This document shows positions 1 to 13,167 of a stretch of DNA of 64,000 bases, piece by piece. A program made the position numbers and the translations under genes. The DNA comes from Phylloscopus collybita (Eukaryota; Chordata; Aves; Passeriformes; Phylloscopidae): positions 18,767,001-18,831,000 of the forward strand of contig JAJNNQ010000018.1 in NCBI GenBank assembly GCA_027886175.1, written 5' to 3'. The stretch's first letter is position 1; the number at the start of each line of letters is the position of its first letter. The notes under the pieces are model-generated. The model was not told the origin of the DNA. It searched no databases and was given only the letters and a program-made list of their open reading frames with translations.

Positions 1-3000
1 ATGTAGCTATTTTTTTTTTTAATCAGGCTCTTTTTCTAACTGATAGTACCTCTTTTGGTAATATAATATGCCTATTATATGTCATTTGTTGAGTGTGCAC
101 TTATTCCTTACTTTTTATGTAGGTCAAGGTCTGAGAAACTTTTTCTCTGAGTTTCAGACCAACTTCTGCTCCATAAAGCTGAAGTAAGCTTATAGATAAA
201 ACAGCCTCTTCTTTTTCAAATTCTGCTCCTAATCCATGAAAGCTGTCATTTTAATGAGAGTGCATTCCTTTTCCCATCTCCTCTTGTTGTGGGGTTAAAA
301 TAAATCATCAGTCTTAGAATTGTGTATTAGCTTTGAATTGCCTCATTATAGCAATGCTAAAATGGAATATTCAAAAAAAGAAGAGAAGAAAACCCTGAAA
401 ACCTTTCCATCACTGTTCAGTCATGATTTAGACAGACCTTTAATCTAAAGCCTCTAGAGAAACTCTAAACTACAGGAGGGTTCTGCAGTAGATGGAACAA
501 TATTATAATGCATGATGGAATGTCATAGTGTAAAATAGCTGGAGTTTGGGGGAGCTAGAAAGAAAGTTAAAATTTCATTAAATCTCTGTCTGTTGAAAAC
601 AATGGGGAATTTGTCTCTGAGGTTTCATTCATTGTGGGTTAATATTTTTTTAACCTCTTTAGTTAGTGGTTTTGACTTGATATTTTGAGTGAAGAAATGT
701 ATCCAGGTCCCCATGGCCTGGAATGCTTTGGCAGCAGTGAGGCTGCAGTTTGATGGTAGGTGCAGTCCTGGGTTAGGAGTCTTGTGTAAACTGGGATGTG
801 TCAGGAGAGGGAAGCAGAGTAGTAGGCACTCTGGCTCAGAGTTCATGTCCACACTGAAGCATGAAAATGTTTGCTTCTGCAAGTCTTGTTAGTGACAGGG
901 ATGCTCACTTGTGTGGTTTTGAATGTAGGAAACTTACCCTGGTAAGTACAGATTGTTGAAACCAGTGCTAACAACCTCCATTAATAGGTTAAAGAAAAAA
1001 AACCAAAACATCCTTTCCATTACTTCACAAGAGATCTGAGACCTGATACTGATCAATTCATGTTATTTGTGTGGAAGATAACAAGGATTGCATATATCTT
1101 AAGACCTGCAATAATTTTCCAAAAAAATTTCAATACTATATAAATAAAAATAATTCTTGTGCAGTAGGCAGATGAAGATATTGTTAAGTACCAAATTGTT
1201 TAATATAGTCTCATTTTTAAATTCTAGCAAAAATGAAAAATAGGATTTCTTTTTGGTGTAATAATTTTCATGATACACTTTTCCACACAATGGCTTTGAG
1301 TTCACAAAAGCAGAATCTTTGAAATGATACTGGTAATTAATGTGGGTGAATTCATATGTAAACTGGTGTTTTCTAAGGAGCTCTTAAATAAATATCTTTG
1401 ACATCTTTGCAAGCTCTTTAAACTTTCCCTGGGAAACATCAGTGTTTCAGATGACATTGATACAGGCTATTAAAGACAGGCTGAGTATAATTAAAGACAC
1501 CTGACAGCATTTCCTCTTTAAATGTTTGAAATTGGGAAGGAAAAGAGCTGATTCAAAACATCTGGAAAAAAGAAAGGGCAAGAAGGAAAAAACAGAGAAA
1601 GTGAAAAGCAACCCACATCACTCTATCACTCTTTTTGGAGACTGGCTATTGGAATGGTAGCACATCCTCCCGTGGAACCTGGGAGTTGCAGGCTTCCCCT
1701 GCTCCCTGTGGGGAATTCAGATTTCAGAAAGTGAGGGGAGTTGTGTTTGTTTCCTGGATCTTTGCCTATCTGTGCATGTAAAGCATTTTTCTTCTCTAAA
1801 CCACAGAATCAGCAGGGATGTCTTCAAAAGAAGGGTTAAGAGCTTTTCCTCTGTTTTTATTACACTGGGAATTCTTAGCACAGTGCATTGATTTTATTTA
1901 GCACCTTTATGGGCACAGATAGTGGCTTTATGCTGAAACTCTTAGAGCTTCATAGCTCTGCCTCAGTATCTAACTAACTTCTATTGGCACTAACACCACG
2001 GCAGTAACACAAGTGAGATGAGTAGAGCATAAAATATATAATGAAACTAATGAATAAATGGTTGATAATAATTTAAAGCATCTATAAAACTGCAAGACTT
2101 GACAGCATAGATGTCTAAATGATAGAAGTTGCATTCCAGATATAATTTCTGAGAGTACTTTTTCACCCCTGTGGGCTAGAAAAGATTCTGAATCTGAATC
2201 CTGCAGTTCAAATTACAGAGGGAAAAGCCTTGCAAGCTTAGAAAATATGTGGTTATCATATTGAAATTGTGAAAATATCCATTAAATATCAGAGAAAATG
2301 CACTTCAAGAGTTATAAAAATGTTAAAAAAATAAATAGGAGGTTGGAGAATATGAATTCCGTATTTTCATACCTGGGACTAATCCAAGACTTTGCAGAGG
2401 TCATATAAATAGACATTTTAGACACATGCAACCACATCCTAGGTGACTGCAGTGACAACTTCATATGCTCATGGAGAAGTACTCTGTCAGCATGTGGTTG
2501 TAAGCTGGTCTGTGTAGAAACAACAGGACATTTGACATAGCAGGATCTCCAGTCCTCCCTAGCCAGACCGCTTCCACTACCTGAAGTAGATTAAGCAGAA
2601 CTACAGTGACTTTGATGGATTCCAGGCTTTCTGCCTTTGGGTAAGACTATGCAACATTTATGAAGTTATGATGATGATCAATTGATTATGTTACCATTGA
2701 ACAACAAGAAAAAACATTGGTGCATGCAAGGCAGAAAGTAACAAAGTGTATATGTCCAAGAGATACTTCAAAGGTCTTTTCCCTCTAGCACTGCAAAACC
2801 TAAGCCAGTGAATTGTCACCCTCCTGTCAAAGTATTACTGATTTTTGAAATCCATTCATGTGAACATATTTTACAGATATGCTTCTAAATGAATGTTTGT
2901 GTTGCAGACAAATTTTCTTCCAAGAGCAGAGGAAATGTAATGGTGTCCTGTAGTTAAAACAATTCTTCTTTTTTACTGTCATCAATGTTATCAGAATCAG

Positions 3001-5378
3001 GAAAATGCCCAGCATTAAAAAAAACCAAAACTGTTTTCTTTGATGGGATCACTGTTTGACAAACAAGCAATAAATACAGATTTTACTAATAGAAAAAAAA
3101 AGGAGATTTAAAAAACATTTGAAAAAGGATGCTCTACTTTTATAGCTGTGCCATGAATCTGAGGGTGAGTCTTTATATATATTTCATAAAATATTGATGT
3201 TCAGGATGGCTTGGTTTTGGGGAAAAGGTTTTATTGTCTGCTCATATTTGTTCTTGTCCCACAGTTTTCATTTTGGATCATTTTGAAGCAGTCTTTCACT
3301 CAGAACACTCAGGTATGCTGAAATAAAAAGAAAAATGATAGCCATGCTCACCCATTTTTCCTGGTATAAATATTAAGTGTTGAGTTTTCCCACTGGAGCA
3401 CAAAGAACACCTTTAATAGTGACATTTACAAAGCAGATCAAATGTCAGCTAAGGTGAGCTGGTACAGAGTTGTACAAAGGAAAAATGGAAGAACAAACTT
3501 AGTGTTAACCAGGAGAGGAGCCACGCTGAGGTTACATTCCCAGATGTAAGTAGCATGACTCTTCTTTTGCCCCTTCCTCCAGTGTTTTGAAGTTAATTTT
3601 CCTTTTCATGGAAATTCAGCATTGTACAGAGGAAATAAAGATACTATAACTCCTTCATCAGTCAGAGTGGTCTGGGATGGTATCAGTTAGAACCATCAAA
3701 GTAAATGGATCAAGCCCTACTCTGTGTTTGCAAACCACACTGCACTAGATCATACCATCTTTTTAACAGATGATATTGGAATCAATGTACTGGTTCTTCA
3801 TTTAGTGTCAGTTCTATTGTTAGGAAAGTGTTCCTTCATAAGGGAGCCATCAGAATGCAGCTGTACAATGTTGCTATTTTAGGTTATAAATTATGATTGA
3901 AAACTAGATGATAAATGAACCCCCCACTGAAGACAGGGTAACTGCTGGAATTTACTTGTGTTGATTAGGGGTGGGGATACAAAAGCAACATAATGAAGTG
4001 CTAGTTAATTAAGAAAATCTAGTTAACATATGTAGTAAGAACTGAATGAGAGGTAATTTTAGCCCATAGATCAAAATCTATAACTCCACAGCTGAAGTGT
4101 GCAGAATAAAGATTCTGCCAAAGAGTGAAAGAAAGAGCAGGTACTCCTGTGGAAGAAAAACCCCACAGAACAGACTGATCTATTAACCTGTTTGTGTTAA
4201 ATCAAGTTGGAAAAAAAAGTTCTTAGAAGACTAACTTCCTGAGCTTCATTGTGGATGACTTTGTTTCCACTGGTACACATACCTTCATCCTGTACTTGAC
4301 TAAGTGCTAAATCCAAGGTAGTAAATGCATCTGGGATGAGAATATGTGAAGAAATCCTGAAAGACAGTGATGACTGAGAACATACAATCAGAATGCAGTA
4401 TTGTTTCAGTGCTTTAACTTATTTTTTATGATTAACTCACATATGGTTAGACCTAATATTCAATTTGTATGGCACAGTTGGCAAGGGCCATAACATCAGA
4501 AATTAAGTATAGATCCTTTATATGGACAATGACCTGGGCTGAACTCTGAATTTCTTCACCTTTGCACCATAGTCACTAGATTTTTCCTACTCTTCAGCTG
4601 ACTATACAAGTTGTGAATCACCCTAATGAGACTTAAAGAGCCTAATGAAAGATTAAAAAGGATGGAAGTCATGACTAGCAAAATAAAGGACTAAATTATT
4701 TGTTAAATATCTCTGAGTCAGAAGAGAACACTACAGTCCAGAAGTATAACATCCAGTAACTGCTCATTGTGCAATCAAGGGCAAAATTTTGCAGGAATTT
4801 TCCCTGCTCTTCATCACTTCCAGTAGCTGGTTTCTTCAAGACAGTGACAAATCTGCAGGTGAAATGCAGTATTGCATTTCTGCACAAAATCATATCATGG
4901 TTGTAGGAAAGCTGAAAGAAAAATGCTGTAGCACAATTATTTGATTTTGTAGGAAACATTCCTAAAAATTGCTGCAAAAGGAAGGAACTGAATAATCATC
5001 ATAAGAATGGGAGAAGAAGCTTTGAACAAGTTGTGTCAATACCAAGCATCTCAGTGTCCAAAGCTATTAAATAAAAATAATAACACTGCCTTCCTTTCTG
5101 AATACAGTGAGATCTACTGGTTAGAAGAAAACATTAGACTAGTAGTAAGGATATCAGTACTGTGAGTTCTGAACCTGTGGCCATGGCTATAATGGATGCA
5201 AACAGCTACATTCTGCATCTTCAGATACTATGGTAAATACTGCTTTACATAATATTACAGATATGCAAATCCACTACTAATTTTTCTAGGAGTGGTTTTG
5301 TTCTTCATTTGCTCATAAGCTATTCTGGGTGATTAACTGACCATTCATAATCAAACACTTGTTTTCATTCTGTTCATT

Positions 5379-5446
5379 AAAAAAAAACAACAAAAGAAAC
5401 CACAAAAACAAACAACAACAAAAAAAGACCACCAACAAAACCCAAA
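5379..5446. repeat. A-rich low-complexity tract (CAA/CAAA-like)
   Basis: An almost pure A/C stretch made of A runs broken by single C bases, with a few G. It looks like simple-repeat DNA or a decayed poly(A) tail. No recognisable retroposon body precedes it. Confidence 0.75.
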
Positions 5447-5541
5447 TATAAAGATGCTTATATTGATTCAAATAACCAGCACATTCAATAAAAATTTGTT
5501 GTGCCTCCGGCTGTTTGGCAACAGAGTACAGGAAAAAAAGA

Positions 5542-5565
5542 ATTATTCAATGTATTATTCAATGA
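5542..5565. repeat. 12-bp tandem duplication
   Basis: The unit attattcaatg plus one base occurs twice head to tail, differing only in the last base. It is probably a replication-slippage product. Confidence 0.6.
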
Positions 5566-6854
5566 GATATTTTCAGCTCTAAAGCAAATTTATTGAAAAA
5601 AATTACAACTGTATAAATTTGAAGCATGAATGATATTGAAATATGTAGAAAAAAATGCATTATTTATTTATGAAGCAGAAAGGAAAAGATACTTTCACTA
5701 ACCTGCAAATTAGGCCAAAAATTTACCACTTATTTACCCAACTGTAGGGAACAGGGGCAAAACCTGTGTAAGGGAAGACTTCCTACCATATCACAATCAG
5801 TGATTAAAAGGCAAAAAATAATAGCAAGGTTGTCAATTTACTTCTAGTCTTTGGTCTTTCAGACTTTTTTGATTGTAAGAAAAGGAAACAGAATTATTTT
5901 GGGACATAGATTCCTGCTATTCATTAACTTTTTGTTTGTCCTTATTCAGCTTCAATAAAGTATAAAATGAAAAAAAATCAAAAGACAAATAAGACAATAA
6001 AAATGTTAGAATATCTAAAATGAATGTTTAGAAATGGAAATATTTTGGGACCAATGTGGTAAGGATCCAGACATCATGGTTTAGAATTTTATAAAAAGCG
6101 TCAAATTTAATTTTCAGAAAAATTGTCATTTTCATAACAATTAAGCCTTTTCTTAAAATCACAGTGGTCAGTGTACTATGCTTATGTCAGAATCCTATCT
6201 TTTATTGTTTTGACATTGTATTTACCAGATACAAATCTTAATACATATACATATGATACACCAGATGACTAAGCATTCAAAAAACAAGAAAAATAAACAA
6301 GCAGATCTAGATTTTTGAAGTTTAACTTTTAAAAATCTGATAATTAATTAAAAACTGTGATCTAACAATATTAATTTAAATCCTTACTGAATTTTACCTA
6401 TTTCTATTTTATCGACAGTAAGACATTATTTTATGTGGCCCAAGGAGACAGAATTTCTGAGTGCATGACATTAATTAAATCCAAAGAGTAGAGGGGAGGT
6501 AAAATGCAATGGAATAGGTGAAAATTTTTCTTTTTTTTTTTTAATTGATTATGTTTAACAACATCTTACGTAGCCTTTAATTCTCTATGAAGTGTCATTT
6601 GTCCCTGAAAAACCTTTACATAAACCCACTGAAGTTAATTTGACTCAAAATAATAGTTCTATTGTACAATGAAGAAGAGTCCAAGGAAGCAGAAGCAGTA
6701 AAACAAAGTTCTTCTCACATAAATTTTTAACAATCTCATCATCTGCATGGCTACAGAAGGAGAATTTCAGACCTTTTGGGGACTTAAATTTTCATAACAG
6801 ATGGTCCTATAACAAGCAGTAATTCACATCAATACCCTGATTTTTTCTTCTTTT

Positions 6855-7392
6855 TGTGCCCTGATGTCAGTTGGGATCAACTTAGTGTCTTCCTAGTAGT
6901 TGGTACAGAGCTGTTATTTTGAATTTAGGAGTGGAATACTGTTGATGCTGAATGTTGATATAACATTCTGACAGTTTAGTTGTGCTGTGCAGAGCTTACT
7001 CTAAGTCAAGGGTTTTTCAGCTTTTCATTCTGCCCTGCCAGTAAGGAAGGTGGCAGGACTCAAGAGACTGAGAGGGGACACAGCCAGGATGGTTGACCTC
7101 AACTAATTTAAGGGATATTTCATACAGTATAGCATCATGCTGAGCAATGAAACTGTGGGGAGTCAGCTGTGAGGGGCTGGGTACTGGTCAGAGGATGATG
7201 AGTTGCACTGTGCATCACTTGTTTTGTAGATTCTTTTATCATAATTATTATTTTTCATTACTTTTCTGTACTATTGTTTTTAACTCCACCCACAAATTCT
7301 ACCTTTTTTCCAACTCTCTCCCATATCCCTCTGCTGGGGAGCCAGCAAAAAGCTGTGTGGTGTTTAGCTGCCTACCAGGTTAAACCACGACA
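6855..7392 (+). mobile_element. Solo LTR of an avian ERVL-type endogenous retrovirus
   Basis: The block matches, in order, the landmarks I know from the abundant avian ERVL LTRs. These are a cagttggga-type start near 6868, the stretch ggggacacagccagga at 7074-7089, a gggatatttcatac-like stretch near 7112, gcatcacttgttttgta at 7212-7228, and the T/A-rich run after it. The end is ggttaaaccacgaca at 7379-7392, finishing in the expected CA. In related LTRs the region near 7140 carries promoter and polyadenylation signals; here it reads agcaatgaaactg and looks mutated. No gag, pol or env remnant is seen on either side, so it reads as a solo LTR left by recombination. The 5' edge is uncertain (6855 to 6865), and I could not find a matching target-site duplication, which fits an old insertion. 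Short open frames inside it are chance. Confidence 0.85.
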
Positions 7393-7866
7393 ACTGGACT
7401 GTGATTTCCTCTCCCAAAGAGCTGGCATTTTTATATTTCAAGAAGACATCAAAGTTTATTAACATTGCACTGCTGGTTTCCTGTCTGAACTGTGCTTTTC
7501 TGTTATTAACTGAGCCAAGCCATAAAGGACCTCTTTCTGGATTTGAATGAGCACACATATTTTTGCTGTTGTATATAGACAGAATAAGTATCTTAGATAT
7601 CTGTTCTCTGAATTTGAGTGCACTAAAACTTCATCTCTTCTGTATGCAAAGGACAGATTTATAAATTTGCAGATGTCATACGAAAAAGAAACAAAACCCC
7701 AAACCCAACAAAATCACAACACACTGTCCTAAATCCTTTTATTTTACTTTATGGTTTTGAAGCCTTATGTCTGGGTGCAGTATTTTTTAGCGTTCTTAGT
7801 AGAGCAGCAGACATAAAGCAGATCTAGAATGTGATAGTACTTGACACGTGATTCATCAAGAATAGA

Positions 7867-7888
7867 CAAGCTTCCATCTGGAAGCTTG
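7867..7888. repeat. Short perfect inverted repeat
   Basis: Arms caagcttcc and ggaagcttg (9 bp) enclose a 4-base loop, atct. It is too short for a miRNA precursor and has no following T run suggesting a Pol III terminator. Probably chance. Confidence 0.6.
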
Positions 7889-9027
7889 CACACAAATTCC
7901 CATTGCCTATAAGCTGCCTGGACTCACATATCCACTGGGAGTTATGCAGGAAGGTTAAGGGGAGTTCAAAGTCCAAAAGATGTCCATATATACATGAGAG
8001 ATGATAGAGGCTCTGCTCTGGCCAGGGCTAACAATTGGTATTTCTGTAGGATTGTACTGTGAATGTCATGTATCTATGACATTTTTATAATAGGACTAAC
8101 ATTGTTTTAACAGGATTCCTCCATTCCTGAATTTATTAACCTGATCCTAAGATTATCTGGGTTAATAGAAAATCCTTGACATTGTGGTGTTGCCCTAATT
8201 GTGCCACGATGAAAGATTTTGCTATGCTGATTACAATCCCTTTGCATGGCTCTGGCACTCTGGTAATGAGCAGGTGAGCTCAGAACAGCCTTCAGGGCAG
8301 CTGCTTGGCTCTTGGAGCATCTGTGCAAGATAAACCATTTTGTGTGTCTAAAGGTTTGTTTTGAAGTCCTTTCTAGACAACAGGAGTCCCCCTCTGGATC
8401 AGAGCCTATATCCAAATTCTGCAGTTCCCCTTCAGCCTAATGTCATAAATGAGATGACACACCTGAATAAAAGGTAGCAGGGTCGGGGCTCCAAACAGTG
8501 TAGTTTAAACTGTGCCAAAACCTCCCCTCATGAAACAGTGAATAGAAACCTCCAAATAACCAAGCCAGATGTTGCAGCTTGTCTTTGGATTCATTTATTA
8601 CCCTGCTTTTCTGTAGGAGGATTTGGATTCACCCATTTTTAATTCACCCTTTTAATACAGCAGAGATTGTATTTAGTCAGTAAATCTAATCATAATCTAC
8701 ACATGTTTATGACAAGTTGAGATCCAATCTTATAAGATATAAAAAATTCATTACATTTAAATATTCATTGTTAGAAGAAGCTGTATTTCTATTTGTGATA
8801 ACAGAAATCAGTATGAGCAGGCAGACAAAATATATTAGTAAGCTAATTCAGAAGAAAAAGGAAAAGCCATGCAAAGTCTTTACATCTATCTCATTTACTA
8901 AAAAATGCATAAGGAAAAGGATATGAATCTGGCTTTCAGAAAATGTTTTAGTTCACTGTAGAAATCAACCATACATAATTAGAAACACCTCCCTTTTAAG
9001 CACAAAAGGTCACCAGCTTGTAAAGGA

Positions 9028-9200
9028 ATCCTTGGTGGTGTTTCCTCAACGAGCCCACATCTGCAGTGCCCCTCAAAGACTGCACCTATGCTCTGCTGCA
9101 ACTGCACTTCCTGCAGCATCCCATGTTTCTGGTTCCCCACTGCTGAAGCACAGATCCCTCCTTTACAGACTTCCTCATGAAGGAAGGCTGAAATCCAGAG
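9028..9200. other. Moderately GC-rich patch, origin unknown
   Basis: Base composition here is near balanced, while the flanks are strongly AT-rich. Both strands stay open for about 85 codons, but neither translation resembles a family I recognise. It could be an unrecognised old repeat or a conserved non-coding element. Confidence 0.35.
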
Positions 9201-10192
9201 GCTCAGGGTGTGAGAATGAGACATGCTTTCACCATTCTGCATTCAAATTTATGCTTACTGATAAAGTCAAACCTCTTAGTAACTGATGGTTGTGGAGTGA
9301 CCTCAGTTCTTACTCCAGCAGAAGCACAAGAACATTCTCTAGCCTTCTCATGCTTCAGAACCCAGGGTAGTCTCAAAAGAGAGAATTACAGGATGGAGAG
9401 AGGCATGAAAACTAGATGTATTTATAGTGATGTTCCTCCAGAGCAATACTGAGCTGTATTTGGAGGGCAATATGAGAAAATGTGTTTGGCTCCAATTTTT
9501 ATTTTTTGTAGACAGAACCATAGCACTTGTTTGGCATTTTTCAGAAGTGCTGGTGATAATAACCAATAAGCATTTTATCTGCTTTTACTTTGTCTAAGAA
9601 TCTTTCTTTCACCAGCTCAGACTTCACCACTGCTCTCTCCCTTGGATGATAACATGGACATAGGCTTATGGGAGATATGGCACAAGTCACTGCACATCTG
9701 CTGAGCGTTGAGAACAGCACCAGTGTGGACTAATTAAGCTTAGTGGAGTCCACTTTCACCATGAGCTAAACTCATTTTGATCATAGCTGCCTTTTGGGTT
9801 AAAATCACCACTGTGATTGCAGTATTGCCTACTGACTCAAGTAGTCTGATCACTTTTTCAAGAAATCTACTGATGATTTTTAGTATGCAGATTAAGTTTT
9901 GTGTAATATCTGCCATTTAATTTTGGATTTATGATGAGACTTTGCTATTTATATTTCAACCAATGTAAATACCATATTTTAATGAACAGTCTTGATGCAC
10001 AATGGATGCTAGTTCAGGATGTAGTCTAAACTAAACCAAAACATGATGGGACTGATAAATTACTTTCTCGGAATGTAAATGAAACAAGGAAGTATTTGCC
10101 CCTCTTTCATAGAGGAATTCACACACTAGTGGTGAGGCATCATTATCTTTTAGCCTAGAAGCTTAATTGACAAAATATGGATGAAAAAAATT

Positions 10193-10256
10193 AGTCTATG
10201 ACCATAAGACTATAGTCATATACTTTATGGTCATAGACTTTAGTCTAAGACCATAA
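10193..10256. repeat. Nested inverted repeat with a third direct copy
   Basis: A 15-bp arm, agtctatgaccataa (10193-10207), pairs perfectly with ttatggtcatagact (10225-10239). The spacer contains a further 10-bp perfect palindrome, gactatagtc (10208-10217). A third copy, agtctaagaccataa (10242-10256), follows in direct orientation with one mismatch. So one 15-bp word occurs three times in 64 bases, in alternating orientation. Confidence 0.85.
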
Positions 10257-10450
10257 AAAAATTAACCAGTGAAATGCTGCTATATTGCAGCTGTAGTAAA
10301 AAATGCCAGTAATCAATGATGACATATGAAAGAAATATCTCTGCCAAAAGGATTGTCTCTCTTGGCTAACATTCATCCTTTTATCTTTTGACAAAATGGA
10401 TTCCTAGGCAGTACATTAAAGAACAGGTTAATGGACTTCTTTATACTCCA

Positions 10451-10474
10451 GAAAAAAAAAGAAAGAAAGAAAAG
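10451..10474. repeat. GAAA-type purine tract
   Basis: A run of nine A followed by about three GAAA units. Simple-sequence DNA, with no associated element visible. Confidence 0.7.
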
Positions 10475-10600
10475 GTTGCTAACTGAAATACAAGCAAAAA
10501 TTTATTTTTCTTATATTTTATTAATGAGGCACATTTTTCTTAAAACATCTGAATATCAAAACCATTTATTTGTATGTTGGTAGTTTGAAAGAGATTTAGC

Positions 10601-10805
10601 ACCATGGTGAGACACTAGAAAAAAAGTTGCACAGAGAAACTGTGGGTTCTCAACCCCTAGAAGTGTTAAAGACCATGCTAGGTAAGGTTTGAGCAGCCTG
10701 GTCTGATGGAAGATGTCTCTCTCCATTACAGGGGGATTGGAACTAGATGATTTTTAGGGTCTCTTCCAGCTGCTTAACATTTTCTGATTCTATAATTGCA
10801 TGATG
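10601..10805 (+). mobile_element. CR1 LINE, 5'-truncated 3' end
   Basis: This is a diverged copy of the CR1 3' untranslated region. In order it shows gagacactagaa near 10609, gttgcacagagaaactgtgg near 10626, gagcagcctggtctgatgga at 10691-10710, attggaactagatgat at 10736-10751, a gggtctcttccagc stretch after it, and a decayed tail ttctgattctata instead of clean ATTCTATG octamers. CR1 elements lack poly(A) and are usually heavily 5'-truncated, as here; only about 0.2 kb remains and none of the reverse transcriptase frame. The mutated tail indicates an old insertion. CR1 of this type points to a bird, or less likely another archosaur or turtle. Confidence 0.92.
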
Positions 10806-11130
10806 CTACGGTGTGATCTTGGTATTGAAAAGCAGTAGTAAGGTCTCAAGGCAAAAAGAAGAAGTATGTTACACTAAACAACACACAGATTAGAGATACC
10901 TGAAGGAGAAGGGCTGAAGGTCTAGGCAAATACCTAAGGCCAAAGAGCACGTGTTAATCTACAGGAATTGTACCTTTTAGCAAACCTCCACAGCTGGTGT
11001 TTAGAGGTATTTCTTTGTTTAATGGGTCAGTTGTGTGGGGATTTTCCAATTTTGGTTGTTTTGTTTTTCTTTTCTATAGTCTTTTAATTATCTTTACATA
11101 GATCTGAGTTTTATGGAAGTCTTGGGAAGG

Positions 11131-11201
11131 TGTTTTTGTTTGTTTGGGTTTTTGTTTGTTTGGTTGGGGTTTTTTTTTGTTTAGTTTTATTCTGTTGTTT
11201 T
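11131..11201. repeat. T-rich (GTTT)-type low-complexity tract
   Basis: Runs of T broken by single or paired G, with repeated GTTT and GGTTTT units. Simple-sequence DNA; it also accounts for a lysine/threonine-rich minus-strand open frame crossing it. Confidence 0.75.
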
Positions 11202-12306
11202 CTTCCCTGGGGAACATGAGTATCATTTCTTCCCTTGCTGAATAAAAGCAGGTGGAACATCATCCATATGTGCAGAAACCCGTGCTGATGGGTGAAGCTA
11301 CTGATGCAACACAGCAAAGCAACTCCTGAGTGCATATGGAACCCAAGGCCGTGCCACAGAGCCCAGCTGCTCTCAAGGTCACATATGGCAACAGCAGAGA
11401 TGGGAACACTTAGGTTTTTGATGCATGCAGGTTATCATCACTAATATGACCAATACCTGCTTTCTAAAGCAGCTACTTCATGAATAATCAATGAGTGAGC
11501 TGTGAATAAGCAGATGGATTGTAGCTGATGAGTTCCCTCTGGGCAGGCAGAACACAGTTAGCAAGTAACATATAATACAGGAATCCCACACTACAGACAC
11601 AGCACTAAAAAAAAGGACACTGCCAAGGGCAGCTCTGCATGGGTTAGCATATAAAAAAGGATGACTCAGAAATGTGAAACCCAGATGTGACATTTTGTGT
11701 GTGTTTATGTATGTTATTTTAAATAAATAATGTAGCATGTATAGAAGGGGGATAAATCCCAACTCCCCGTCATCCCCACCTCCTGAAGGGATCAGAAAAC
11801 ACATTGTATTAAGTGTTATGCATTTATAAGAAAACAGGCAATAACTAGTTTTCTGCAAGGATTGCAGATATTAACATGGCTAATATGTATTTTTTGGACA
11901 AGATTTTCAAATGAAAAGGCAAAATGACAAAAAAGTAGTGAGTTGTTTCATTCATTTTATCTTCATCAGTGAATATGCATATATATAACAATTTAATAAT
12001 TTTTGTACCACATTAGTGAGGATATCCTTAGCCATTTTAATAAACTACTTAATTAGTCTTTTCCAAAAGTGATACAATCAACGAGATACATATATAAGTA
12101 GAAATGTTTCCAGCATCTAAAAAGTTCCTTGGAATTGATTTACTCTCCTTGTCTTTTGCTGAAGTACATGACCAGCAAAGAATGGAGCAGACCAAATCAA
12201 AATGGCTGCTGAAGAATTATGTCTTGAGAAGAAAGCAGAAATGGTTTGAGGATATTTATTATAAATTACTTCAGTAATAAAAAGTTAAGACTAGTTTGCC
12301 CAAATT

Positions 12307-12330
12307 GAAAGAAAGAAAGAAAGAAAGAAA
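12307..12330. repeat. (GAAA)6 microsatellite
   Basis: Six perfect GAAA units. A potential length polymorphism; nothing else around it is recognised. Confidence 0.9.
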
Positions 12331-13167
12331 GATTCTATAGAGACAATAATTAAATAAGGCAACTCTGTTAACACCAAGTTTTAAAGGAAAGCACCACAAA
12401 ACTTACAATTATTAGAACTGATTAAGAGGGGAAGTTTAGAATTGATGGGTACATGGAGTACCTCTTGAGAGAATGACATTACTGGATGCAGAGAGCTGAT
12501 CAAGAGCTAGCTTTTCTAGTTATGGGCAATTTCATTTTTTCAAAAATGCTGTAAGGAAAAATTATGAACAGTATCCTCTGGTGAACAATATTTTCTGTGA
12601 CATGATTTTATTCATCATAGGTCTCTCAGTGACCAGATCCAATTTTATAAAATACAAAATTCCTCCCAAGATATAGTGTGTTCTGTAGTCAACATGTACT
12701 TCACAGGTAGTTTGGCATATTTTTCATCTTGTAATAGTAAGAAATCATGACACTACTATATCACAATGATTACGCTACTGTGTCACAAATATAATCTCCT
12801 TACATGTCTTCGGCGGGGTGGAAGAGAATTTATCTTTTGTAATGGGTCAGACATCATAAGAATAAGAGTAAGAATGAGAATGAAAATAATTACGAAATTC
12901 CAGAGTCATGCAAAGACTATCTACTTAAAAAAACCCTGATCCTTATACAATTATAATCTTCTGTGAACTCATGCTGAACTTTATTATTTATCTCTAACAT
13001 TGGTTATGGTTTTCATTTTTGATTTCTGCATCATCACTGAAAATATATAGTACCAAATGACCCAGCCTGGTTACTCACTACCCCTATCTCTTACATATAT
13101 AGCAGATATATTAAATGCTATCCTTGAAGGGGGCTCAAAAATGTTGCCAGTAAAAATGCCATACAGC

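Larger units (their letters stand above)
1..6854. other. Gene-free AT-rich DNA
   Basis: I see no exon, RNA gene or recognisable transposon here. Open frames are at most about 90 codons, lie on both strands and do not resemble any family I know. The only structured pieces are an A-rich low-complexity tract near 5.4 kb and a short imperfect duplication near 5.55 kb, listed separately. The stretch could be intergenic or intronic; the sequence alone does not decide. Confidence 0.7.
7393..10600. other. Gene-free DNA between the LTR and CR1
   Basis: No supported gene. It holds a small inverted repeat at 7867-7888, a moderately GC-rich patch at about 9028-9200 and a nested inverted/direct repeat at 10193-10256. 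The longest minus-strand frame (8107-8415) has no family signature and no splice or promoter context, so I do not call it coding. Confidence 0.7.

Noticed and set aside
8107..8415. 102-codon minus-strand frame
   Set aside because: No recognisable motif and no supporting gene context.
11478..11858. 126-codon minus-strand frame
   Set aside because: No domain, composition typical of chance AT-rich sequence, no neighbouring gene structure.
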